Origin: a virus
Length of the DNA stretch: 64,000 nt
Strand: one strand, 5' to 3'
Virus record (IMG/VR): IMGVR_UViG_3300047558_000049
Span: 1 to 64,000 of that record
In this document: one piece after another, positions 33,101-41,152 of the stretch
Numbering within the stretch: the stretch's first letter is position 1
How the letters are laid out: each line of letters begins with the position of its first letter
Position numbers and translations under genes: made by a program
The notes under the pieces: generated by a model
Told to the model about the DNA's origin: nothing
The model's input: the letters and a program-made list of their open reading frames with translations, nothing else
The model's database searches: none

Positions 33101-35960
33101 TACCTACCGCCGCGAGAACGCTTTCACCGCGTTTGCCAAATCCGTGCTGCGCATCTTGGGCATCTCCCCCACCGACCAGAACACCGCACTGGGCTCTGCC
33201 CTGATCTCGGTTGAAGCTGTCATGGGTGAAGGCCGCCGCCTGCAAGAATCCGCCAAGGGCACGAACGTCGAAGGCTCTCTCGACAATATCGCCAACGTGT
33301 GGGGTCAGGGCACACTGGATGCCATCCGCCAGATTCAAGATGCTGTCGGCTCCGATACCCCCGAACAAGTTGGTGGGGTAATGGAACAAGCGTTGAGCGG
33401 TATCAAGCGTGCGCGTGAGAAGACAGGTATCTTGGCGGCGTTCCGCCAAGCCGCCGTGAACAAGTACGCCACCGTGGAATCCAAGGTTTCGCAGATGTTC
33501 TCGCAAGGCGTGCGCGATGCGTTCGGCAACCTGAACCCGATGTTGCTGGTGCGCCAAGCTGACGACAGTGCCAAGACCATCATGGACTTCTTCCGCGCTG
33601 GTGGTATCCGAATCAACAAAGATGGTTTGGTAGAAACCTTCGACACCGACGCATCCGCAACACAGGCGCTCAAGGAAATCCAAGCGTTTGCAGAAGCCGA
33701 AGGCATGGACTTCGACAAGGCGAAGAAGGACATCTCCACCGTGTTGGAAGGCCACCGCCTGCACTCAATCCGCGAGTTCAACAACCAGCTTGAGCAGTCA
33801 GCCAAGATACTGGAAGCCCAAGGCAAGAACAAGCAAGCCGATGCAGAGCGTGCCCGCAAGATTCGTCTGCACATGACGAACCAAGAGATCGACACGCTCG
33901 AAGAAATCTACCAATCTACCCCCCGCATCCAGAAGGTGCAGGAAGTGTTCAACGCAACCCGCGGTCAAGCGATTGACTTGATGGTGGCCAGCGGCCGCAT
34001 CACCAAAGAGCGCGGTGAAGATTGGAAATCGAACTCTGCCTACGTGCCGTTTGACCGTGTGCTGGAAGACATTGGCCCCAACCCTATGCCACGTGGCAAG
34101 GGCTTGGCCGTACTCGGCAGCGACCCAAAGATCAAAGGCTCGATGGAGAAGCCAATCAAAAACGCCATCGACTCGTACATGAACACCCTCGGCTGGATGG
34201 TCGAAGATGCCATGAAGAACCGCGCTGCGGTCGAGTTGCTGGAAACTATGGCCGGTGTTGGTTACGCTGAGAAGCACGCCAAACCTAGCATGGCCAAGAA
34301 TGAAAATCTCGTGGTGCCCCGCCTATTCCAAAACGGCGAGCCTGTGTACTTCGAGGTGCAGAACGAGTTCGATATGGCTGCGTTCCAGCAGGCCCCAGAG
34401 ATGACCAACTGGCTCATCAAGGGTCTGGCCGCCACCTCACGATTCATGCGCACCAGCGTCACGGCAATGCCACCATTTGCGGTCAAGCAGGTGCTGGAAG
34501 ACGCGACCCGTGCTGCCATGTATTCCGGCGTGGAGCGCCCACTTGTTGTGGCAATGAAGACTTTGTACAACCTGCCCCGCACCTTCTATGGTGAGTGGAC
34601 CGGCAAGAAGTCTCCTATGGTCAAGCGCATGGAAGAGTTGGGCATCATCGGTGACTTCGACTTCAACATCTACCAGCCAACCACCGAGATCGAAAAAGAA
34701 ATCGGCGCAAAGAAACGTGGCACCGCGGGCACGATCTTCCACAGGCTCGAACAGTTCACCAAGGCATCTGACTTGGCCGCACGCTTGGCTGTGTACGAAG
34801 AGACGATGCGCGACACCAACGGCGACGAAGTGCTGGCCCAGACCCGCGCACGCGAACTGATTAACTTCAACCGCCGTGGTTCGTCAGGTACCATGAACAC
34901 GCTGTCCCGCGTGATTCCCTTCTTCAACGCGTACGCCCAAGGCTTGGATGTACTGTACCGTTCAGCGTCTGGTATCGACTCGACCAGCTCGATCGAACGT
35001 GGTGCAGCACGTCGTTTGTTCTGGAGCCGTGTTGGCATGATGACTGCCTTCGGCATGATGTACGCCTTGGCCATGTCGGGCGACGACGGCTACGAGAACG
35101 CAACGGATGACGTGCGTGACAACAACTGGATTCTGCCCGGTGGCTTCAAACTGCCTGTGCCAAAAGAATTGGGCTTCATCTTCAAGGTCATCCCAGAGCG
35201 TGTCGTCGAATACGCCAAGCGTTCTGGTACCCCAGAAGAGCAGAGCGTAGCTGAAGCGGTCACTGGCGTGCTCAAGTCGGCGCTGTCCACCTACGGTATG
35301 CCAAACACTGTGCCGTCCACCATCCGCCCTGTGCTGGAGAACATGACCAACTATTCGTTCTTCTTGCAGCGTGAGTTGGAATCCACCTCGATGCAGGGTA
35401 AGGAGCCCGGCCAGCGTTACACATCCAGCACATCTGAGTTGGCCAAGGCGATCGGTGAAGCCACTAACATGTCGCCAATCAAGATCGACAACCTCATCCG
35501 CGGCTGGTTCGGTATGGTTGGTTCGACTACCCTGCTGGCTACCGACGCGATGTTGAACCCAACACGCCCTGACCGCCCGATCTACCAGATGCCGTTTGCC
35601 AGCATCTTCTTGTACGACACGATTGGTGGCCGCGCCAAGAATGAGTTCTACGACGTTCAGAACAAGGCAGCGCAGGCTGAGAACACCTTCAACGATCTGC
35701 TGGAGAAGGACCCTGCCAAGGCTGAGAAATACCTTGAGAAAAACGAGGCTCTGATTAACGCAGCACCGGTGCTGAACTCATCTCTCGAAGAGCTGTCCAA
35801 CTTGCGCCGATTGCGCCTAATGGTGGAGCAGGGTACCGACGAAGAACTCGGCATGGATGGCGCGGAACGCCGCAAGTTCATCGACGAGATTCGCCAAAAC
35901 GAAAACGAGTCCCTGCGCTACGTGCGCGAGTTGAAAAAGCAAATCAACGACGCGCAATAA
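30153..35960 (+). CDS. Giant virion / polyvalent protein with zinc-protease motif
   Basis: A 1,935-residue protein, about a tenth of the left arm. ATG 30153 is preferred because MAYSIRLPDGSLVQNI is a conserved start. Features in order: a polar N-terminus; Ala/Gly-rich hydrophobic helices (about 180-345); charged coiled coils to about 510; a disordered Pro/Thr region; HELVH at about 913-917, a zinc metallopeptidase-type motif; long helices; and a C-terminal part (about 1530-1700; QFTKASDLAARLAVYEETM, FNRRGSSGTMNTLSRVIPFF) resembling the large polyvalent-protein domain LPD38. Such proteins enter the cell with DNA. It ends at the convergent terminator. Confidence 0.72.
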   Translation: MAYSIRLPDGSLVQNIPDNIPPHEAKAQILQSRPEFGDTKRSWGEAAGDIGASALSGLGSLAQLPGQAYGLATGDFDTGILQGAKKLSKFGESLKSEGLQAREAKRDIKVAEAEKNGQLSAFGTSFAETVKDPALFTSFLAEQLPQLFVPGSAAMGAGRMAFAKAVASGAGEKAATAAAVAAGTAAAKGAGAVQQGADVGAQAYEDLYKRLVKDGKSKEEAAAQAIGLARATGASAAAISWLAQGLPGAQALEKALAGGATKSGIAKAFAAGAAGEGVSEMVEEGGGKFSQNLAMRDIDPTQALMQGVGATAGQAAVGGVGMGGAAGAISSGRGRPDVAQVAKAANVPASDLEKANNERILRQQQEQLSAAQGKEARAGEKLLAAEDADLAAQAAADSKARGEALAAQEAELRAKREADLQAAFPSDYQDVMAGANAYAELFKEKQSLEGERKTKEVRARIAQLDARMLEITEADTRVASAVAQLQKDQEKLAKAAGFPAKKSAKAMENAPAQMEMREALDVPTQPQTDLFGNPLQVAPDEATPTAGDLLDGVPMTTQNLEDAGLGPTRKEMVAAGQRNLFQQRQPRGGKTSTPTQADTGLEQAVTTEEQPVTEPKKVEKPVALTPETVPTTVTPDVLGALGIGRTATIRKADHGIMGKDIADPAQAGEVKSILEAYKEGRSAPIQQKIDAYLARPEFQAAAPTAPTTTGETNARPVKQKGRGASVPAPVETDTGSAAPAVAESERAGMVPVGQDVGADTGRKAKSAAPVNMFEQLVQKEKAPEEGTTPDTTLKSLPDDVEAEVPVHLRPWGGVQLWRPESQGAEAMTDVQAALQEKARAGDVRGALQAILDAPAGVYNELDKLVAKRLLAASSLPTLEVVAAKEGSPDGTYDAVNDHVQLTEGSVGSHTLLHELVHGFVHRMIALHEGGISKNLHIGNLRQLYDFIAKQHPELVKTYGMTNLSEFASEVMSNKAFQKELQKITYRRENAFTAFAKSVLRILGISPTDQNTALGSALISVEAVMGEGRRLQESAKGTNVEGSLDNIANVWGQGTLDAIRQIQDAVGSDTPEQVGGVMEQALSGIKRAREKTGILAAFRQAAVNKYATVESKVSQMFSQGVRDAFGNLNPMLLVRQADDSAKTIMDFFRAGGIRINKDGLVETFDTDASATQALKEIQAFAEAEGMDFDKAKKDISTVLEGHRLHSIREFNNQLEQSAKILEAQGKNKQADAERARKIRLHMTNQEIDTLEEIYQSTPRIQKVQEVFNATRGQAIDLMVASGRITKERGEDWKSNSAYVPFDRVLEDIGPNPMPRGKGLAVLGSDPKIKGSMEKPIKNAIDSYMNTLGWMVEDAMKNRAAVELLETMAGVGYAEKHAKPSMAKNENLVVPRLFQNGEPVYFEVQNEFDMAAFQQAPEMTNWLIKGLAATSRFMRTSVTAMPPFAVKQVLEDATRAAMYSGVERPLVVAMKTLYNLPRTFYGEWTGKKSPMVKRMEELGIIGDFDFNIYQPTTEIEKEIGAKKRGTAGTIFHRLEQFTKASDLAARLAVYEETMRDTNGDEVLAQTRARELINFNRRGSSGTMNTLSRVIPFFNAYAQGLDVLYRSASGIDSTSSIERGAARRLFWSRVGMMTAFGMMYALAMSGDDGYENATDDVRDNNWILPGGFKLPVPKELGFIFKVIPERVVEYAKRSGTPEEQSVAEAVTGVLKSALSTYGMPNTVPSTIRPVLENMTNYSFFLQRELESTSMQGKEPGQRYTSSTSELAKAIGEATNMSPIKIDNLIRGWFGMVGSTTLLATDAMLNPTRPDRPIYQMPFASIFLYDTIGGRAKNEFYDVQNKAAQAENTFNDLLEKDPAKAEKYLEKNEALINAAPVLNSSLEELSNLRRLRLMVEQGTDEELGMDGAERRKFIDEIRQNENESLRYVRELKKQINDAQ

Positions 35961-35988
35961 AAAATCCCCTCGGTGATGAGCCGAGGGG
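35961..35988 (-). terminator. Terminator between convergent arms
   Basis: An 8-bp stem CCCCTCGG/CCGAGGGG with a 7-base loop. Read on the - strand it runs into ATTTTTTATT, a good rho-independent terminator for the right arm. On the + strand no T-run follows, so it acts mainly for leftward transcription, though the hairpin may also slow rightward polymerase. Confidence 0.8.
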
Positions 35989-36039
35989 AGTCCAACCGAT
36001 AAAGGAGAGGTAGCATGAACAACTACCGCCTTTATTGTA

Positions 36040-36255
36040 TTACGCCGTGCGCCAGATGCGAACCCCCCACATGCCATTCTCGACACGCGCTTGGTACTTG
36101 GTCTTGTAGCCAAACTGACGGGCCCGCATCCGAATAGACGTGGCCACGCTGCGGTCGTCAAGGCAGGGGATGAAGAAGGACGAGCCCACTATGAACTCGC
36201 CCCACTCGATCTTTATTTGGACGCCCAGTACCTCAAGCGGCTTGGTCGTCTTCAT
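36040..36255 (-). CDS. Small basic protein at end of right arm
   Basis: A 71-residue protein. ATG 36255 (MKTTKPLEVLGVQIKIEW) is preferred over a TTG four codons upstream because AAGGCC lies just ahead of it. Residues FIVGSSFFIPCLDDRSVATS and RMRARQFGYKTKYQARVENG precede the final GVRIWRT strand; the whole reads as a small beta-alpha-beta DNA- or RNA-binding type. It overlaps the primase-helicase gene by 23 bases and is the last gene of the right arm. Confidence 0.62.
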   Translation of the reverse strand: MKTTKPLEVLGVQIKIEWGEFIVGSSFFIPCLDDRSVATSIRMRARQFGYKTKYQARVENGMWGVRIWRTA

Positions 36256-39073
36256 TGGCCTTGGCAATCACGGCATCGTGGTCGAACACGCGGCTCAGTG
36301 AGTCGTCAATCAGGATGGCGTTCACGGGTGGTGCAGATACCAGCATACCTTTAGCCATACGCTTCTTGACGGATTCCACGCGGATTCCATCGTTCTTCAA
36401 GGCGTTCAGCGTCTCGTGGTAGCTGACCTGATTCTTCGAACACCACTCCTTGAATTTCTTCTGGACGAGGTACAGGCACTTGGTATCCATGTCATAACGA
36501 ACCATCAGTTCATTACGCGGAGTCATAAGCGGTGGCTTCGGTAAACCGTTGTCCGCCGCGTTGTCGTGGCCAACCAAGATGCTGTTGATGTTCGAGTTGA
36601 TGAACGAACCGATTGCAGATGTGCCGTCCACAGGGATAGCCTTCACGTCACCCTTGCCGCCGCGCAGGAACACGATGAGCCACTTGAAGATGCGTAGCAC
36701 GTCCATGTCGATCAGGCCCAGCTTCTTGGCGATCAGGCCGCCTGTGATGGCAACTGCACCGATGGTGGACCAGAAGCGTTCGCGTTGGCCAAGGCCAGCG
36801 GCGGCATCCAACTTCAACTGCACGTCACGCAGGGTCTCCAACACCTCATCGAGATTGCTGACCACATACTGCATGTAAATCTCACCGGCCATACCGAAGT
36901 TGTTGGGCAGCTTGCCGAACAGTGAATCAGTAAATTCCTTCGAGAAGTTTGCGTCGCGGGTGATCTTCAATTCGATGATACGCATCAACTCACCCTCGGG
37001 GAATTCCTTGAGGGAGTACAGCTTGTCGTACAGGCTGCTGTTCGATGACGTGATGGCCAGCAAGCGCCACAACGTGTTGTTGATACGCTCGGCGTTGACC
37101 TGCGATTCCATACGGTTCTTGCCGCGCCCTTGGGTGATGGCGTAAGCCAACTGAGACACGACCTCTTCCTTCATGTTGGTCACCTCGTCGATCGTGACCG
37201 GCAGGTTGTTCATCACACCAAAGCGGAAAATCTTGGCGTTGTACGTATCGTCGTTCTGCAACAACATGTCGAACGGTTGACCCCAGATGCTGTTGATCGC
37301 CATCTGCACGGTTGACTTGCCGGTGCCTGAGCCGGGGCTCATGAGGTTGACAATGCCGCCACGGACCGGCGAGAACTTAATCAGCGGTGCGCCAAAGCCC
37401 AACAAGAACGCGAAACCTTGTGGTTCCATGCCGGGGTTGTCATAGAAGTTCACCACGGTCTTCCACTCTTCCAGCGTGCCTTTCTTGGTCAGCATGGCGC
37501 AAGCCTGCATGATGCCTGTCGAGGGTGGGCTGTACTTGACGCCGTTCTTCGTGATCTCTCGGTCGCCCAAGATGAATGTGTTTTCGTCCGTCCACCCAAA
37601 CTGGGTGCGTACCTTCTCTGCTTGTTCCATATTCTGTAATTCCTTTACCCAACGTGATACGTAGAACATGAGTTCGTTGACGGCTTTATCAAGCACGACC
37701 ACACCATGCTCACCGACTGCATCGCGGAAACGGTCTTTTGACAGCGCGGCGGTCAGCGGGATAGAGAACTCACGCACCCCATCTTTTGGCAGGTGCAGAC
37801 GCATCCATAGCACTTCACCCAATGCAGGGTCGTGCATACGCTTCACGACATAGAAGTCATTCTCATAAACCAGCTTGTCGTTGTCGCCTTCTTTCTCAGC
37901 GTCAGAGCGGCGATACACGCCACCATACTTGCCACGGAAAAATGGGAATGGATATGACGGAATGTGATACGTGCGAAGGTCATGGGTCTCGGCATCTTCA
38001 GTGACAACGATGTTGTCTTCTTCGGTAGCTTCGGCAATCTCTTTGCCCAGCACGATTGGTGAACCAAACTTGCCGTGGTGTTTGCAGTCTGCGCAAACCT
38101 TTGGGCGCAACGAATTGAAAACGTCACAGGTGTAAGGCCCCTTGGTTTGGCCAGCCTTGTACTCGGTCTCACCACGGTCGTAGGACGCGTGCTGGTCAGA
38201 GATAGTGTGGATAGCTTCGTCACGGTCAACGCAGTGTTGCGCAATCGAGAGGCCAGCTCGCCATAGAGGTTCTTCGATGTCATTCTGCTCCTCCAGTATG
38301 TGGTTGAGCTGCGCACAACCTTCCAGCTTCAACATGATGATCTTGCTGAAACGGTAGGTGTTGTTTTTACCCATCAACGTCTTGCTGGTCTCATCCATCT
38401 CAGTTTGGCGGAGGTGCTCTGGGATGTCAAAGGGCAATGCGTTCGTAGGCTGGCTTGTCTCGGGTGCACCGAGGGCTTTTGCAAACTCAATCAGGTCAAT
38501 CAAACCGAAGCCAGCGATGTACTCGACAGGCAAGGGGTTCGATGGGTCTTTGTAGTTGAGGGTGTCAGGCACGCGCAGGATGCGTGCGGTGTCAGTGGTA
38601 CAGGCAGGGTCGGCTTCGAGGCCGCGCTCCACACAAACTTCTTTCAGGCGTTTCGCTACAGGTAACCAGACATCCTTTGAAATTGCTTCTGGCAGCACCC
38701 AATACGTGTGTACCCCTCTGCCTGAGTTGATGCAGATGGGTTGTGGGAGATTGAGGTCGGCACAGAATTGGCCGAGTGCTGCGATTGCGTCTTCGCGGGT
38801 GGGGTAGGGCTTGTTGTCACCGCAGTCCAAGTCCAACCAAAAGGCTTTCAGTTGGGTGACGTTGGACGCTAGGCGACGTGGGTTGTCAGATTGTTCGAAC
38901 GATGCGGGTGCGAAATATACGTCAGCACCTGCTGCATACATTTGGTCAATCTGAACCTCAAGCGAGGGGATGTCATTGGCGAACCGTGCGCGAACCTTGC
39001 CTTGCATAATCCCGACGGCGCAATACAAACCAGAGTCGGCAAGCACTGCTGTCAGGAATTCGTTTTTTGTCAT
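36233..39073 (-). CDS. Primase-helicase (prim-pol plus DUF927 helicase)
   Basis: A 946-residue replication protein. The N-terminal half resembles archaeo-eukaryotic primase proteins: FWLDLDCG (about 78-85) supplies paired catalytic Asp residues and NSGRGVHTYWVL (about 116-127) is the nucleotide-binding segment. A CxxC pair (VCADCKHH, about 326-333) may bind zinc. The C-terminal half is a DUF927-type ring ATPase with Walker A GSGTGKST (about 581-588) and Walker B LPVTIDEV (about 624-631). One protein can thus prime and unwind DNA at the fork. It ends where the small downstream gene starts. Confidence 0.85.
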   Translation of the reverse strand: MTKNEFLTAVLADSGLYCAVGIMQGKVRARFANDIPSLEVQIDQMYAAGADVYFAPASFEQSDNPRRLASNVTQLKAFWLDLDCGDNKPYPTREDAIAALGQFCADLNLPQPICINSGRGVHTYWVLPEAISKDVWLPVAKRLKEVCVERGLEADPACTTDTARILRVPDTLNYKDPSNPLPVEYIAGFGLIDLIEFAKALGAPETSQPTNALPFDIPEHLRQTEMDETSKTLMGKNNTYRFSKIIMLKLEGCAQLNHILEEQNDIEEPLWRAGLSIAQHCVDRDEAIHTISDQHASYDRGETEYKAGQTKGPYTCDVFNSLRPKVCADCKHHGKFGSPIVLGKEIAEATEEDNIVVTEDAETHDLRTYHIPSYPFPFFRGKYGGVYRRSDAEKEGDNDKLVYENDFYVVKRMHDPALGEVLWMRLHLPKDGVREFSIPLTAALSKDRFRDAVGEHGVVVLDKAVNELMFYVSRWVKELQNMEQAEKVRTQFGWTDENTFILGDREITKNGVKYSPPSTGIMQACAMLTKKGTLEEWKTVVNFYDNPGMEPQGFAFLLGFGAPLIKFSPVRGGIVNLMSPGSGTGKSTVQMAINSIWGQPFDMLLQNDDTYNAKIFRFGVMNNLPVTIDEVTNMKEEVVSQLAYAITQGRGKNRMESQVNAERINNTLWRLLAITSSNSSLYDKLYSLKEFPEGELMRIIELKITRDANFSKEFTDSLFGKLPNNFGMAGEIYMQYVVSNLDEVLETLRDVQLKLDAAAGLGQRERFWSTIGAVAITGGLIAKKLGLIDMDVLRIFKWLIVFLRGGKGDVKAIPVDGTSAIGSFINSNINSILVGHDNAADNGLPKPPLMTPRNELMVRYDMDTKCLYLVQKKFKEWCSKNQVSYHETLNALKNDGIRVESVKKRMAKGMLVSAPPVNAILIDDSLSRVFDHDAVIAKANEDDQAA

Positions 39074-39102
39074 GGCAGTTCATTTCGCTAAGGGTTAATC
39101 GG

Positions 39103-39327
39103 TCAGACGCGTTCGATGTATTTCATCAACTTATTCAACGTCGCAGGCTTTGGGTCGAACTCGCCAGTGAACCAGCCGTATACGGCAACGGTGCTCACAC
39201 CAGCAACTTCGGCGACCTTACGGACGGGAATGTTTTTCTTAATACACACGCGGCCTAACTTAACCCCGATGCGCTTGCCATCAGCGTCTTTGTTCTTCTG
39301 AACGATTGATAGGGAATAGCCGATCAT
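39103..39327 (-). CDS. HTH DNA-binding protein (Cro/C1-like)
   Basis: A 74-residue protein with a classic helix-turn-helix: NIPVRKVAEVAGVSTVAVYG (about 33-52), followed by WFTGEFDPKPATLNKLMKYI. The N-terminus is short and basic. It resembles phage Cro-type repressors or small host-like regulators. It sits 29 bases before the primase-helicase gene and after a 99-base gap with two hairpins, so it may regulate that boundary. Confidence 0.78.
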   Translation of the reverse strand: MIGYSLSIVQKNKDADGKRIGVKLGRVCIKKNIPVRKVAEVAGVSTVAVYGWFTGEFDPKPATLNKLMKYIERV

Positions 39328-39426
39328 GATTTTCTTTCTAAATGGGTGACCCCCAACGCGGGGTCTGTAGCTCCACGAATGGACGCGAAGGGGGTCGAAA
39401 AGATAGGCGGGTTGCCCCGCCCCTGA
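39328..39426 (-). terminator. Probable terminator and hairpin before HTH gene
   Basis: On the - strand the stop of the preceding gene is followed by a GC hairpin GGCGGG-GCAA-CCCGCC (39406-39421) and TATCTTTT, a moderate rho-independent terminator. A second 6-bp hairpin GACCCC/GGGGTC (39348-39365) lies just before the HTH gene start without a T-run. The first may reduce read-through into the primase operon; the second could be a protein site or leader structure. Confidence 0.6.
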
Positions 39427-40305
39427 TTACTCAGCGTCGTCAGCCCACTCGTCAAGGACGGAAGCTACGCTCTTGCTTTCAACCTTGGTCTTGGTCACCT
39501 TGGTTGGCTCTTTGACAGGCTCATCAGATGAGCTTGCTGCTGGTGCTGCTTTAGCAAATGTTGCTGGCAGTGCGGGTGCCTTGTCGGTACCGTCCACTTG
39601 GTTCACTGTCATCGACACTGCGTTCAGTGCATCAGTGGATTCACCTTGTGCCTTGGCGCTGGCCATCTCTTGCACGCTCAATGGGCGCACAGCTTTGAAC
39701 GTCAGCTTAGGTGTGGCGCTGGCTGTGTCGAAACGCATCTCGGTCACAACGGCTGTCACGGGGATACCGTGGCCGCCCAAGAACTTAGCGTACTGTTGCA
39801 ATGGCATCTTGGCTGGGTCTGTGCCGAAGATAGATTGGCCGGGCAACGACAGTTGGTACACGTCGCCGTCGAGGTTGTTTTCCAAAGCCACAGCAATGCG
39901 TTGGTTGAAACGGCAAGCGCGTGAATCGCCTTGGCCAGAACCTTTGATGTTCTGTGGGCAGTTCTGGCAGTTAGTGGACTGCTTGTTCTTCGAGCTTGCG
40001 TCTGGTGCAACGCCGTCATTTGATTGGCACTCGGGTGATGCGTTCTGGCCTTCGACATACGAGCCAGCGTAGTAGCTGCGCGAAATCTTTTCAGCAGAGC
40101 GAACGATCACAACGTTCATAGCGCGGTCGTCGTTTTGTGCGACTTCCTTACCGCCGACGATCATGCGGAACACGCCGCCTTTGATAGAGATGCGCTTGCC
40201 GTTACCACCAGAACCCATCAACGCTTTGGTTGTCGCGTCGAGTTCGAGGTTTTGCAAGTGTGCTGGCAGTGCGTTGCCGCTGGCGAATAAAGTGATTTCA
40301 GACAT
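39427..40305 (-). CDS. Probable ssDNA-binding protein with Cys cluster
   Basis: A 292-residue protein. Residues about 15-90 are strand-rich with basic patches (GKRISIKGGVFRMIVGGKEV). A Cys-rich part follows (PECQSND, TNCQNCPQN, SRACRFNQR; about 92-140), possibly binding zinc. The C-terminal third is disordered and ends in an acidic tail VLDEWADDAE, as in SSB and T4 gp32 proteins. The location beside primase, helicase and polymerase supports an ssDNA-binding role, but no formal OB-fold match was made. Confidence 0.5.
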   Translation of the reverse strand: MSEITLFASGNALPAHLQNLELDATTKALMGSGGNGKRISIKGGVFRMIVGGKEVAQNDDRAMNVVIVRSAEKISRSYYAGSYVEGQNASPECQSNDGVAPDASSKNKQSTNCQNCPQNIKGSGQGDSRACRFNQRIAVALENNLDGDVYQLSLPGQSIFGTDPAKMPLQQYAKFLGGHGIPVTAVVTEMRFDTASATPKLTFKAVRPLSVQEMASAKAQGESTDALNAVSMTVNQVDGTDKAPALPATFAKAAPAASSSDEPVKEPTKVTKTKVESKSVASVLDEWADDAE

Positions 40306-40308
40306 GTG

Positions 40309-40512
40309 TTACTCCTTGGGTTGCAATGTTGCGTGGATGTTGTTGAATTGGGTGATGATGTTGTGGACCAAGCCTTCGACTTGTTCCATTGGCAGCTTGC
40401 GCAGCACACCAACGATGCCCTGCACTTCTTGCGCAGTCAGCACGATCGGGTACATCGGGTTCGCTGGGGTTGGTTCCTGTGAGGCTTCTGGGGTTTGGAC
40501 TTCTTCGGTCAT
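40309..40512 (-). CDS. Small helical protein
   Basis: A 67-residue acidic protein (EEVQTPEASQEPTPANPMYP at the start), followed by a helical part VLTAQEVQGIVGVLRKLPME and VEGLVHNIITQFNNIHATLQ. It overlaps its upstream neighbour by four bases. It might be a polymerase or replisome accessory; no family recognised. Confidence 0.5.
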   Translation of the reverse strand: MTEEVQTPEASQEPTPANPMYPIVLTAQEVQGIVGVLRKLPMEQVEGLVHNIITQFNNIHATLQPKE

Positions 40513-40706
40513 TTGACTTCCTTCATGATGTCGATGTTCATATTGAAATGTTTCGCGAGTTCGCTGGCAAAGAAGCGGTAGCTCTTGCCGACCCTCACAT
40601 ACGGAATACGCTTTGCTGGGTCTTGCTCCCGAATCAAAGTGTGGATGGTTGACGGGGCGACTTGCAAAAGCTTCGCCACCTGCGCCAATGTCAGTGCAGT
40701 TTCCAA
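40509..40706 (-). CDS. Excisionase-like HTH protein (TTG start)
   Basis: A 65-residue protein from TTG 40706, one base after the preceding stop, with AAGGAGC upstream; an earlier ATG in frame would overlap the neighbour by over 70 bases and lacks a ribosome site. The core TLAQVAKLLQVAPSTIHTLI and IPYVRVGKSYRFFASEL match MerR/excisionase-type winged helix proteins (HTH_17). It may act as regulator; no integrase is present for it to assist. Confidence 0.72.
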   Translation of the reverse strand: METALTLAQVAKLLQVAPSTIHTLIREQDPAKRIPYVRVGKSYRFFASELAKHFNMNIDIMKEVK

Positions 40707-40707
40707 T

Positions 40708-41097
40708 TTAGCTCCTTCGTACTGTAACAGTGTATCGGTTGTCAACGTTAAGTCCCGGGGGCAAAAGGTCGGGATTTTCACGTAGAAAGTTTTTCATCGC
40801 AAGCTGCGATATGCGGCGCTCTACTAAATCAAGCGCATCGTGATCTCGAATGAACTTGTGCATCGCGCCCCAATCTCCCGTCCAGTAGCGTGTTGAGATG
40901 CTACGGATGGCAGTGCCATGTGCTGTCTTGATGCTTTCAGCACCGGTTGATTTGCAGGTCTCAAGCAGGTTCTGTTCGACCAGCTCCATCTGCTCTTTGA
41001 TTGCGTTGTCTTGTGCTTCGTATGCAGCTTTCAATTCGGCACGCTTGTCGCGCATCTTTATGTAAGCCTTAACGAGCTTGTCTGCTGTAATGTCCAT
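40708..41097 (-). CDS. Coiled-coil protein of unknown function
   Basis: A 129-residue protein with a long N-terminal helix (KAYIKMRDKRAELKAAYEAQ) and a globular end (STRYWTGDWGAMHKFIRDHD, AMKNFLRENPDLLPPGLNVD). It lies just below a strong promoter. Similar proteins are frequent in phage replication regions without a known role; host-nuclease inhibition has been suggested for some such coiled coils, but nothing here proves it. Confidence 0.55.
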   Translation of the reverse strand: MDITADKLVKAYIKMRDKRAELKAAYEAQDNAIKEQMELVEQNLLETCKSTGAESIKTAHGTAIRSISTRYWTGDWGAMHKFIRDHDALDLVERRISQLAMKNFLRENPDLLPPGLNVDNRYTVTVRRS

Positions 41098-41124
41098 GCT
41101 CTTCCTTTCAGTGTTTTTTCGTTA

Positions 41125-41152
41125 ATCATACACCATAACTTGTCAATGTCAA
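41125..41152 (-). promoter_or_regulatory. Sigma70-type promoter
   Basis: Read on the - strand: a TTGACA -35 (41152-41147), 16 bases, TATGAT -10 (41130-41125), then the start region of the 129-residue gene with an AGGAAGAGC ribosome site. A second TTGACA overlaps the first in tandem. It lies over the end of the helicase gene and drives the primase side of the replication module. A TCCTAC half-site of the right-arm palindrome lies at 41157-41162, just upstream. Confidence 0.85.

Noticed and set aside
40509-40706. Excisionase as sign of lysogeny
   Set aside because: HTH_17 proteins are common regulators; no integrase, attachment site or typical repressor module was seen.
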